This document shows positions 29,434 through 39,539 of a DNA stretch of 64,000 bases, piece by piece. The stretch comes from Parafenestella ontariensis (Eukaryota > Ascomycota > Dothideomycetes > Pleosporales > Cucurbitariaceae). Each line of letters opens with the position of its first letter. The stretch's first letter is position 1. The translations under genes were made by a program, and so were the position numbers. The notes beneath the pieces were generated by a model, which saw only the letters and a list, made by a program, of their open reading frames with translations, was not told the DNA's origin and did not search any database. The DNA lies in assembly GCA_021596325.1 (NCBI GenBank), contig JAKGDA010000047.1:1-64000 (forward strand), written 5' to 3'.

Positions 29434-32168
29434 TCACTTCATCGTCTGCACCAGCTCCCGATAAATTTTCTTCAAATCCTTAACATCGCCCTCCAACTCC
29501 TCCACCTTCTCCGTCTTCTCGCCCAGCATCTCCAGCGTAGTCTGATATCTTACCTCCATATCCGTCAACCTCTTTTCCAACTCCTCGACTTTTTGATCTT
29601 GCGCTCGCTTTTCCTCCACTTCCCGCATCAACGCCACAACCTCCTCGCGTGCCTCGTCACGTTGAGCGGTTAGGCGCGAAAGCTCTTCTTTATGGGTGGC
29701 TTTTTCGGACTCTAAACGGCGCACAGCGGCGCTCATGCGCTCAACGAGTTGCACAGAGGGACCCGCGCCGACGGTCGACACGGATATCATGTCGTTGATA
29801 GTGCGGTGCGGAGAAGAGACGTTGTCGAAGGGGTCGTCGTGGTCTACTGCATGAATAGAGGGTGTATCTAATGTGGCTGTGCCATTTAGACTGAAAGTGC
29901 TCGATGGGATCGAGTCCTGTCGTTGAGGCGTACCAATCTCAGGCGTTCGAACCTTGGGCGTGGATTTGTGGCGAGAGCTGGATGGGCGCCGTACAGCTTC
30001 ATCGAACATACGGTCCATAGGCGAGAGAGGCATGTCCATTCCACCAGATATGGAGCGAGGCATTGCTCTTCTGTTATAGATGCCGAGCGGATCGGGTGAG
30101 TGTCTTCGCTGTGAGGTCGACGGCGAGTCCGTACGGAGATGGTTAGGGCCACCGAGTAGAGTCTGTGGTTGCAACTCCTGCTTCCACCTGGTTTTCTCGT
30201 CCTCCAGCCGTTGCTGAAATTCAGCTTCCCACACCTTCTTCTCCCGCTCTAGGTCAATTCGTGCATCCTGCGCCGCCGCTTCTGCTTGTGTTAGTCTGAC
30301 CTGCAGTTTCTGAGCCGCAGCACGCTGTTCGCTAAGATCATGCTCGAAAGTTCTCGCTCGTTCATTGATGGACTCGAGTTCGTCTTCTAGCCGGCGTGCC
30401 TTAGAATTGACCTCCCTGGCTTTGCGTCTGACATCAGACTCTCGTTTCGCGGTTTCGTCGCGGTCTTTTTCAAGCGCCGCAACACGGGAGGTCAAGGTAG
30501 TCTCAATACCCTGCCAGTTCTCCGAAGCAAGTGAGTACTGGGTTTGTAGAGTCTCGATTTGTCGAAGGAGTTTGGCTTGAGAATCGCCAGTCGCGGAAGA
30601 AGTGGCTTCTTCAGTCCGGCTACGAAGAAGCTCGAGTTTAGATTCAAGATTCTAAGACAAACATTAGCCCATGTTGTTTCTAGGGTCATTTGGGAGAAGT
30701 ATTACAGTGATCTCGCCGCGTAACTCAAGTTCGGCCACTTTTGATTTCTCTCGTTGGCTCTTTGCTTCCTCTCGAGATGCCTGGAGCTCTCGCTTTGCTC
30801 GGTCCTCGGCGAGTTTCTTCTCTATTCGGAGGTTCTCAATATCCTCCTTCAGCGAGGCAGTGATCCTCTTCTCCGCTTCCAGTGCTCCGACCTGGACCCT
30901 CTTTTCGGCATCTTCTGCCCGCGAGAGTGCATCATTCAGTTGCTTCCGAAGCTCCGATATAGTTAGCCCCGCCTCCTCACGTTCAGCTCTGATGGCTTCG
31001 ATGTCTTTTTCGATCTTGCCCACGATCTTCAGTTTTTCTTGCGCAGCCTTCTCAGCAGCTTCTGCCCGCTTTGCCCTTTCGGACTGTTCTGTGATGCCTT
31101 TCTCCGCCTTAGACAGCCGCAGCTTGAGGGTGGCGATTTCCTTGCTCTGCTCTTGTGTCTTGGCTCGTATCTGCTTTATAGTTGTAAGATGCTTCAGTTC
31201 GGCCTTTGAGAGCTTCTGCCCTTCCTCCATGAGTGCGGCCACCTGCGCATCCTTCTCTGCCAGCTTCCTGTCCTCCAGTGTTGCCTGCGCATCTGAGGAC
31301 ACGGCCTTGGCAGATGCAGCTAGTTGTTGCGAGAGGTATGTAAGCTTTGATTGTAAAGCATCTATGCGCTCGAGGTGGGAATTGAGCTCGTTACGATTGT
31401 CGCGGAGGGTTTCCTCGTACGTATTCTGGAGGAGAGCGAGCTCCCTTTCGAGCTCCCCTGGGTCCCTAGCAGTGTGTTCACCCGACGGGGCGGATACTGA
31501 TATGTCCACGGACGGTCGCGAGGGGTTGCTGTCGAGCGACTGTCGTGGAGAGGACGGGTGCGGGGTGACAATGGACGGTATGGACATTGTAGGAATGGGC
31601 GTTGATGCGGGCTGTTCAGCCACCGCGGGCACAGGCGCCTCAGTGGAGGGTCTTGGAGAGGCATCAAGCGCGGTGTCGTCAGCCGTGGCAGCATCGTCCT
31701 CTTTGGCAGCAGCTTGGACGGTCTCTGTGCTTGGTTCCGAAGCCTTCGAGTCCAGGCTTGACCGCCCCGTATCGGCGACAGCGACAATGGCCGGACTCCG
31801 CAATGCTGGGCTCTCGGGTCGTGACCCATGATCCGACGAAGCTCGTGATTCTGCCCTTTCTGCGCCCTTGTTCACCGCCTTTGCGAGACGGTCCTGCAAT
31901 CGAGAGTTGGGCCTGCTTCGCGAGGAGTTGCGTGATGCTTCTGCACGGTTAGCTTCCAACAGCCCGCAATCCCCGCAGCCTCCCAATGCTACCCACCTGG
32001 CTCAACTGCTAGCATCCTATCCACCGGCGCCTTCTCAGAGGCTTCTGGCGTCGCCGCGGCGTCCGATGCCCGCGTCTTTGCGGCTGCCTGATCATCCTCG
32101 GCCAAGATGGTATCGAGCCGCGACTCCAGGCCTGATATTGCGCTATTCCACCAGCCCTTTCCACTCAT
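29434..32168 (-). CDS. TMF1/Sgm1-like Golgi coiled-coil protein
   Basis: An 874-residue protein in three exons: 31997-32168, 30706-31940 and 29434-30651. Intron 1 (31941-31996) has donor GTGGGT and branch GCTAAC; intron 2 (30652-30705) has donor GTAATA and branch GCTAAT. The start MSGKGWWNSAISGLESRLD resembles other family members. Residues about 60-190 are Ser/Thr/Pro-rich and disordered. From about 190 to 640 there is long heptad coiled coil. A second disordered stretch follows, and the C-terminal ~110 residues (AAVRRLESEKATHKEEL…LEGDVKDLKKIYREL) fit the TMF TATA-binding-like domain. The family (TMF1/ARA160, yeast Sgm1) tethers vesicles at the Golgi through Rab6/Ypt6; any transcriptional role is doubtful. 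A 386-codon Ser-rich open frame on the other strand is an antisense artefact. Confidence 0.85.
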
Positions 32169-32821
32169 CTTGCGCTTTCCGTCTCCCCAGGCTCCTTTTG
32201 ATTGTCCGTTTCCTCGTAGGAGAAGCTTCGCTACTGATCACCGTGCAATCGCCTGTGTCTGTTCATGGCGCAGGTCCGCTAAAGGCCAGATTGAAGTGCT
32301 GCCGGTCGTACCCCGAATGCAAGGTGTCGCAGGGAGTTGCAGCGTGAGACGATTCACAGGAGCTCCAGTTTATGTGCAATGCTGGCCTCCGCGGGTCGTT
32401 GTGGGGTTGGGTTGGCGTCTGGAGCTCCTAGCAGCAGCACAGCTGTCTCGTATTCGGCGTCGTGGCCTCAGGACAGCCGCGCAAGCCTGGAGAATGTTGG
32501 CGCAGTGCCAAGACGCAACATGTTTCCGTTTCCAGATGTACCAGGACGCGGAGAGCAAACAATCTGTCCACCCTATCTTCATGTGCGAGACCACTTTGCA
32601 TCAACAGTATAGCCAAGAATGCACCAGCTCAATTGAATGTCATACGTAGCATCGCAACATCCGCGGCGAATCTCCTCAATGTTATACCCAACTTGGCCTA
32701 GTCATGCTAGTGCTACCTAGCTGTGGCCCATCCGTGACAGTGTCAGCCGTTGCTTCATACCTTACCTTCAGCAAGCGTCAATATTGCTAGGATACTGCCC
32801 GCAACTCTAAAAGCGCTCAAA
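32169..32821. promoter_or_regulatory. divergent promoter region, TMF1-like / NIT2
   Basis: 653 bp between head-to-head start codons. Short ORFs only. Confidence 0.4.
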
Positions 32822-34010
32822 ATGTCTCTAGCAGTAAGTTGGGTCATCTTCCAGTGTTTCGAGTGTTTCTTCCTCCGCAAGTACCAACTTCCTCATCTTA
32901 TCGACTTCACCGAATCGTGGCTTAATAACAATAATCCGAACCCTTCGTTCTGATAATTGTCCCTCATCTTGTTTGTCTTGTCTCTGTGCGTCATCCGTCC
33001 AAGCCTCTCGTGCCAATTCTTGATTTCATTCCTCACCATATATAGAAGGCATATCGTATTTTCAGGGAAAACACATCTATCTTAGGTGACATTTATGAAG
33101 TCGACCGCATGAATTTCATTACATCTACAGGTACACCGTCCACCGTCAAACGTATGTTGACATCTAGCTCTAGGCGATTGGACAAATTCGCTCCACGGCC
33201 TCTATGGCCCACAATCTCAGCCAATGCCAGAAACTTGTGCAAAGAGCACATGAGGCTGGCGCGAAGGCGCTCTTCCTCCCAGAAGCTTCTGACTACATCG
33301 CATTAAATGGAAATTCTCTCTGCAAATCCGTAGAGGAGTCCGAATTTGTGCTCGGTCTACAGAGAGACGCGAAGAAGTATAGTTTACCCATCAACGTGGG
33401 CGTCCACGAACCTGCCAAGGACCAAAGAGTAAAGAATACATTACTTTGGATAGATGAAAATGGTTCCATCACGCGACGATATCAGAAGCTGCATCTTTTT
33501 GACGTCGACATCAATAACGGCCCGCAACTCAAAGAATCCAACGGCGTGGAGCAAGGAGATGCTATCATCAGTCCTTTTGACACATCCCTCGGCTCCATTG
33601 GCCTGCAAATATGTTTCGACCTGCGCTTCCCGGAGCCTGCGCTAGCACTTCGCGCACGGGGTGCTCAGATCTTGACCTATCCTTCTGCATTCACAGTCCC
33701 AACGGGAAATGCAGGACACTGGGAGATCCTCTTACGAGCACGTGCGATAGAAACGCAGAGTTATGTCATCGCGGCTGCGCAGGTGGGCGTACATGATGAA
33801 CAAGGGAAGAGGAGGAGTTACGGTCATAGTATGATTGTTGATCCTTGGGGGAAGATTGTTGCAGAACTGGGTGGCGAAAATGATGACAAGGGTAGGGGAT
33901 TGGATGAAGGTGAAATTGCGCTCGCGGAGATTGATTTGGAGTATCTGGAAAAGGTTAGGAGGGAAGTTCCGCTTGTGAGGAGGACGGATGTGTATCCTGA
34001 GATTGTGTAA
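32822..34010 (+). CDS. NIT2: nitrilase-superfamily amidase NIT2-type
   Basis: A 282-residue carbon-nitrogen hydrolase in two exons. Exon 1 (32822-32833) encodes only MSLA; a 340-nt intron (donor GTAAGT, acceptor CTCTAG) leads to exon 2 (33174-34010), restoring the family start MSLAAIGQIRSTASM. The Glu-Lys-Cys catalytic triad is visible: Glu41 in LPEASDY, Lys109 in YQKLHLFD and Cys151 in CFDLRFPE. The C-terminus YLEKVRREVPLVRRTDVY is typical. Yeast Nit2 and mammalian Nit1 hydrolyse deaminated glutathione, a repair reaction after aminotransferase side activity; that role is the likely one here, acting in cytosol or mitochondria. The first intron is much longer than its neighbours, so a further small exon or an alternative start cannot be excluded. 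Confidence 0.9.
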
Positions 34011-34315
34011 ACTTAAAAGAGTGTAGCGCCACATGCACCTTGTTCGTCGACGCCTACTTATAGGTGTCCTATAGAAAACTACGAGCAGCCTTTAGACAGG
34101 ATACCCTTCTATCCGAAACACCACACGTATATGATAGAGCAAATGGCATAGAGAGTCGAGGAAGTTGAACCACAGAGCCGAGCATATAGCTTACCAGCAG
34201 TCGTGTATGTCTTGGTTTTGTTTGAATATTCTGCATCGGGTTGTCTAATACCCATCTCGGCATCTTCCAATACCAATGTCTAGCTTGCCACATCCTAAGA
34301 ATAAAACAAAGTGAC
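34011..34315. other. convergent 3' flanks
   Basis: 305 bp between tail-to-tail genes. A short ORF here could be an alternative last exon of the F-box-like gene, but the implied 35-nt intron is too short to be credible. Confidence 0.4.
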
Positions 34316-35363
34316 TCAGTAAGACTGACCATCCTCATCTACATGTTCCACGTCGAGTCCTTGCAACAACCGCGCCTTTCCCGCAAGATCTAGATACGCA
34401 AGCGAATGACCCTTCGCGTCGGTATATTGCTCGATCCTTGATCTAACCTCTTCCAACGGCCATTCCCTCAACTCCGCCATCCTTTCCAACAGTGTCGTAA
34501 AGAGACTCCTGCCATTAGCACCTTGTTCATTGTGCGGCCCCTGCGTCTTTGGTGGCTCGAATTCCCCAACGCCATTACCCCAACATGGCCAATCCCAGTC
34601 ATGCGTTCCACGATCGTGGTAGCAGTTCAGCAAAGTGATCTCAACATCGGACGTGCTGTGGTGGAGAAGCATATCACTGATGAATTCCGGGCCAACGTTG
34701 AGTGCAGCTTCAGCGAAGCAGAATTCGAGCTCGTTTCGCAAGGAGATTTGATTGGCGTCCATGAAGCGGCCATAAGTACGCTGGTGAATCCATCCTGAGC
34801 CATGGTAGCGTGCTGATAATGTGGCATGATGGAGTGCGAGATATATTGCTGTTAATGGATCACGCTGGAGAGACTTGATATATCGAAATTTGGAAGCGTG
34901 ATCATCTATGGTGGTGTTAGCCCTATCTCTTGATTGAGATCGGTGCAAGGGCAAAGGACTCGCCAAATGATGTGAGCCGATAAAGCAGCAGCAGTCCGGC
35001 ATGGACCATAGAGAGGTTATGCCGCTCCACCGCAAAGCAGTTTTTGTCTGAGAAAAGTGCATCCATAACGTCGTCTACAATATCATACCTCCTTACGCAT
35101 TGTGCAAGCCAGTTGAGAGTGAGACCCTCGTCGCGTGGGAAATCGGTCGGCGCATGTCGAAGTTCTTTACGAACGAAGTACCTGGTAACTGAGGTCTCAT
35201 AGTTATCGACAATGTCCCGGAGTCGCGAGTGGGTGCTACGCAGACTGGCAATGATTTTGCCATTGCCAAAGGGGAGATGTTGAATTGTCCTGAGAATTAG
35301 CTCTGGGGGAAAGCGTGGAGAGACCAAGAATTGGTTGTGTGAGAGTGATTCCGGTGTAGCCAT
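34316..35363 (-). pseudogene. F-box-like protein with internal frame break
   Basis: Two overlapping frames encode one protein. From ATG 35363 about 145 codons open with an F-box-like helix region (SPRFPPELILRTIQHLPFGNGKIIASLRST…) and run to a stop at 34923. A second frame, open across this point, continues to 34316 with RDPLTAIYLALHHATL, RFMDANQISLRNELEFCFAEAALNVG and a C-terminal helical segment (TTLLERMAELREWPLEEVRSRIEQYTD). The switch lies between about 34920 and 34990. GCTAAC plus a CATAG acceptor are present there, but no donor in compatible phase except rare ones, so it may be an unusual intron, a one-base frameshift or an assembly error. If functional it would act as a substrate adaptor, but the family is uncharacterised and the F-box call is tentative. 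Confidence 0.5.
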
Positions 35364-36371
35364 ACTATGATATGTTCTGTATGCTGGGTTGATGAACTAA
35401 GGAGAGTATAGTGCTGTATGGTATATACGGAGGAGTTCGAAAAGGAGAGACGAGGATAGGTCAGGAGATGACGAGAAGTTGGTTGCGATTTAACTGGTAC
35501 GAGCGTTATGGAGGTGACTTATAGGTCTGAGGTAGGTGCAGCTTCAGCGCCGTGAGTTCCTGAACCAGCCCGAGGTTGTTAACAGCACGAATACCGGCAT
35601 GGGAGTGTTCTGTGAATAAATAATGCTTTTACTCGATGCGTGAAGACCATGATGGATGACAATTCAACTAATCGAGCACCGTGCTGGCTGGATTACAACG
35701 CTGATTATTAGGCGGCGGGCAACGAAAGCAGTCACGTTGCTTGGCCATGACTGTGAAGTCTGGATTAGTTGTTTGCGGTGCGCTTCACACAGGCGTGGTG
35801 TCGAAGCAAGGGCCAAGTTGGACGTTCGCGCACGCTCCTCAAGGCGTGGGAGGTACGGAGCAATGAATGTAGCTGATCTTCGCATGTGGGGCATTCGAAC
35901 CGCAGCAGCACTGACATTAATATGAACCAAGCACGTGTGGATACCGCAAGTGTTCGTGAGAAGGGCGATGGCGCAATGCGTGTAAAGGTAAGGTTATACA
36001 GAGTCCAGAGCGGATAGGAGAAAGCAGCCCAAAGGTATAGACCAATCGCGAGCTACCGCAGACACCACATTAATTGCGCAGCCAACTAGAGCTTATCGAG
36101 GGCCACCATTTCATCATGGCTTGTACGGATTAAGCGTTGCGGGACGGGAGGTTGGATGAAGTTTGATATTTGCAAAAGAGCCTTGCCTATCCGGCAAATT
36201 GCTGCGCTTTCTAACAATGACTCGCCGTGTATGCCTACTCATGTCGAAAACGGCTGTTATACGTATTCCTGTGCTCCAAAACGCCGCGATAGGGTCTGTC
36301 CTGTCCGATGCTATTCTCATTTCTCGAGGCCTGTTGCACTGCTCCCTGCTGGTATCCAAGGCTCAATGTCT
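35364..36371. other. 1-kb spacer, no gene seen
   Basis: It holds the promoter of the F-box-like gene and the 3' flank of the carrier gene. ORFs are short and unsupported. Confidence 0.5.
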
Positions 36372-37605
36372 TCATATCCCAAGATAGTACTTGCACCTCT
36401 CATAAGCATAGAAGCTCACCGCCGCCATTGGCACGACCTTCACATATCCAATCGTCAATCCGACGAAGAAGCCTCTGTATCCTTGTTCAAAATATATCCT
36501 CCTCGCTACCTCTGCGATGCCGAGGCGATGTCCATCGCCCACGACGCCACCGACCTGCATCCGCCGCCTGATGACTTCTAGTGGATACGACACGGTTTGT
36601 GATACAAAGCCTGCAACTCCGCCTGCGCTGAGCTCCGCCCAGTACCGCAGTTGTGCGGGCTTGTGCGATGTGGTAGTGCTTTCTTCGCGCGACGTGTGTG
36701 GTAAGGTGGTATAGGGAGCGAGAAGTGGACGCCGCAACAAGTCGGACATTGAATCGTGTGCAAGGAAAGATGCCCCCGCGTAGGGGATCATGCCCAGAAG
36801 CGTGGGCGTAAAGCCGCGGAAGAAGTTTGAGAGGCCTGATCGCGGGGTCACCGTCTCGACGACGTGCGCGGCTGATGCCGCGACAGCAGTCGTAGGGTTG
36901 TGTGATATCGGCCGTGGTTGTTCTGCGTAGATTTTCCTTACTATGGAGCCCAGACTGCTCTTGTGCTCCACCCTCGTCTCAAAAGCCAGCCGCACCCGTA
37001 TCACCTCCAAAGGGTATGTGAGGAACACACTCATCATGCCCGCCAGACTGCCACTCATGAATCTCCTGCCCGGCGTTTCTTGTGCCTTGTTCTTGATCAC
37101 TCGCGAGCGTATCTGCTCGTATGCAAGGAACTTGATGCCGGCGTAGGGAAAGATGCGGAGGAGGGTAGCGGAGTGGCCCTTGAACAGGCCGGCGACGCCA
37201 GCGGTGGCGTATATGTCGCGGATGGCGGTGGGGAAGCCGGACCATGAGCCCGTGTATTTTGCGAATTGCGGGTTGTGCGTCTGGAAGAGGATTTTGACAC
37301 GGTCGAGGGGGCCTACGACTGTTTTGGCCTGCCGGTAACAAGCATTAGCAGCGTCCCGCGACGTGTGTAGATGGCACCCTTCTCGTACGCTGCACGAGCG
37401 AGGGCCAAGGTCATGCACTTACCGCGCATCCGGCAAACCCGCCCGCAAGTCCGCTCTTGATGAGGTACTCCGGGCTCTTCTTGTCCACCTTGCTCGTCCT
37501 GCCGTCGTCGATGCCCGCATGCTGGCTTCGTGCTTGCGCAGCCGTCGTGGTCATGATATTCGTGTTGATTTTGGAATCGTCATGGCGGATGTTGAGCGTG
37601 GACAT
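36372..37605 (-). CDS. mitochondrial carrier, coenzyme A / Leu5 type
   Basis: A 379-residue SLC25 carrier in two exons (37423-37605 and 36372-37328; intron 37329-37422, GTAAGT…CAG, phase 0). The ORF extends to a GTG at 37629; ATG 37605 is used. The three-fold carrier repeat is clear from the PX[DE]XX[KR] signatures VGPLDRVKI, TYPLEVIRVR and SYPLEVIRRR, each followed by aromatic/Gly-rich helix ends (GLFKGHSATLLRIFPYAGIKFLAYE, FFRGFTPTLLGMIPYAGASFLAHD, GFFVGLTIGYVKVVPMAAVSFYAYE). The overall pattern is closest to the Leu5/SLC25A16/A42 group that imports coenzyme A into mitochondria. A related adenine-nucleotide carrier remains possible. The insertion between repeats 2 and 3 is typical of fungal Leu5-like proteins. 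It resides in the inner mitochondrial membrane. Confidence 0.88.
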
Positions 37606-38120
37606 CCCAGATTTGGCCACGACGCACACTATCGCGACATGAGGCTTGCTGGGTCAGGTGTGCGACGGCCGTGTGCGCAGCGGTAAAGGTGCCTTTGGAA
37701 TCTGCGTTGGAGGATTTGGTCGAGCGTGTAGATTAGAAAGCGGCGCCCGTGTGTGGTCGAGATTCTGGTCTGCGGCCCATGACGTTGCCTCGGCTTTGCA
37801 TCTGCTTCCGGCCGGCACATTGTTCGAGGCAAGAACGACTGCCGTGGCTACCCACCCGGGTCCTGTTCCTCGACCACCAACACCGTCTGGCGACGAGCTG
37901 GACATTCACTGTCTTCACTGCGACGGGTGCCGCACCAAGAGATCTTGGGTGGTGTTGGGCTGTGCCCCTCGACAAGATACCTCACCTAGCAGAGTGAGAC
38001 CAACCGCGTGACGTAGAAGCTACAACTGCATAGCAACTTGGTAGGCCATAACCTCTCACTGTTCCTCTATCTCATCTCACTTCTTCTCTCCTTTCAATTC
38101 ATCCGGCCTCTACTATCGCC
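37606..38120. promoter_or_regulatory. divergent promoter region, carrier / MT-A70
   Basis: 515 bp between head-to-head start codons. The last 80 bases before the plus-strand ATG are CT-rich, as in fungal core promoters and leaders. Confidence 0.45.
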
Positions 38121-39539
38121 ATGGCAGCCGCGCAAACTACTCCCCGCTCCTCCATCATCTACCAGAATGCAGCGCGCGACATCATTCTCATCGACATACC
38201 AGCATCGATCGCAGCAGCTCAAGGACGCTCGGATATCCTTCTCTCTACCCCACCACTGGAGGCGCCTATTGAGCTAAAGGAGGACTGCCGGCCAAAGACA
38301 CCGAAAGCGAAAACGACCGAGACACCCGACTCCGCAAAACACGCCGAGTACAAAGCCCTCATCGAGCATGCACTTGCTGAGATCTGCACTCACGTTTCAA
38401 GCCCCTGGTGTGCGCCACGGAAGCTACTGGCCCAAGTACCGCAGCATAGGAGCGAGCATCTGGCAACTGACGATCCGGAAAAGGAGCTTGAGTCCCGGCT
38501 GAGGGAATGGGCCGCATGGAGTGAAAGCAAGGGGGATGATACCGCGTTTGATCTGCAGACGATGATGGCTTCACTCGGTGCGACGGCCGAATACGATGCT
38601 ATGGCCGTAGGACCGGTTACACAGTCGTGGATGGCGTCGTACCGCCCTGCACGTGAGGCCACAAACGGTACACAGGCCGCTGAAACGGTCCCCCAAGAGC
38701 CGGAGGAGTCATGGGCATCAACCTTCCACAACCCAGAGGACATCTCCCTGGAGCTGACCATCTCTAAACCTACTCCTCGACAAGCTCACTTGGGTCAAGA
38801 GTATCGTTTCACAATACCACCTCGATCCACTCTCTTCCTTAGCAATTCCACGCACTCGGATGCCTTCCGTACCTCGTTTCGTCAGCTAACGGACGAGTAC
38901 ACCCTTCCACGACACTTTGACCTGGTATTACTAGACCCGCCCTGGCCCAATCGTTCTGCCAAGCGGAAGGGCGCTTACGAACAAGTGGGTGGGGTGCCGT
39001 ATCTGAAGAAAATGCTGTTAAAAATGGACATCGACAGTTACCTCGAACACAACGCTCTAGTGGGTGTCTGGATTACGAACAAGAAATCGCTGCGAGAACA
39101 CGTGCTTGGCCCAGGCGGCCTCTTTGAGGCATGGAATGTGGGACTGGTGGAGGAGTGGATATGGATCAAGACGACAGCAAAAGGTGACCCGATGTTTGAT
39201 ATCGACAACTCCATGCGAAAGCCTTACGAAGTAATGCTCCTTGGGCGAGCAGCACCTAACAGCTGGACAGTAATGCACCACTCACGACCCATCAAGCGGA
39301 GAGTCATTGCTGCCGTGCCGGACATCCACTCACGAAAACCGTGCCTGAAGGCGCTCCTCGAGCCATATATGCCAGATCCAATGGACTATACTGCACTCGA
39401 AATATTCTCTAGGTATCTCGTGGCTGGGTGGACTTCTTGGGGTAACGAGGTACTGAAGTATAATTGGGAGAAGTATTGGGCAGCAGATTTCTCAGCTAAA
39501 AGTCTACCAGAGCAAACGTTGGCCATGCGGAGCATCTAA
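38121..39539 (+). CDS. MT-A70 family adenine-N6 methyltransferase, METTL4-like
   Basis: Single exon, 472 residues. The catalytic DPPW motif is at residues 272-275 (LVLLDPPWPNRSAKRKGAY). The MT-A70 core continues with LVGVWITNKKSL, VEEWIWIKTTAKGDP, KPYEVMLLGR and IPDIHSRKP-like segments, ending with the conserved LFARYLVAGW-type stretch (IFSRYLVAGWTSWGNEVLKYN). An N-terminal extension of about 230 residues is partly acidic and low-complexity. The gene order within the fold and the absence of METTL3-type CCCH fingers place it with METTL4 rather than METTL3/14. METTL4 relatives methylate adenine N6 in U2 snRNA or in DNA; which substrate applies here is not determined. Likely nuclear. Confidence 0.88.
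   Translation: MAAAQTTPRSSIIYQNAARDIILIDIPASIAAAQGRSDILLSTPPLEAPIELKEDCRPKTPKAKTTETPDSAKHAEYKALIEHALAEICTHVSSPWCAPRKLLAQVPQHRSEHLATDDPEKELESRLREWAAWSESKGDDTAFDLQTMMASLGATAEYDAMAVGPVTQSWMASYRPAREATNGTQAAETVPQEPEESWASTFHNPEDISLELTISKPTPRQAHLGQEYRFTIPPRSTLFLSNSTHSDAFRTSFRQLTDEYTLPRHFDLVLLDPPWPNRSAKRKGAYEQVGGVPYLKKMLLKMDIDSYLEHNALVGVWITNKKSLREHVLGPGGLFEAWNVGLVEEWIWIKTTAKGDPMFDIDNSMRKPYEVMLLGRAAPNSWTVMHHSRPIKRRVIAAVPDIHSRKPCLKALLEPYMPDPMDYTALEIFSRYLVAGWTSWGNEVLKYNWEKYWAADFSAKSLPEQTLAMRSI

Noticed and set aside
30671..31831. 386-codon Ser-rich open frame on the plus strand
   Set aside because: It is antisense to the coiled-coil TMF1-like exon. Glu/Lys-rich coiled coils commonly give Ser/Phe/Ala-rich open antisense frames, and the sense strand has proper splicing and domains.
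34245..34329. Extra last exon for the F-box-like gene
   Set aside because: The implied 35-nt intron is shorter than credible fungal introns; the frame ends normally at 34316.
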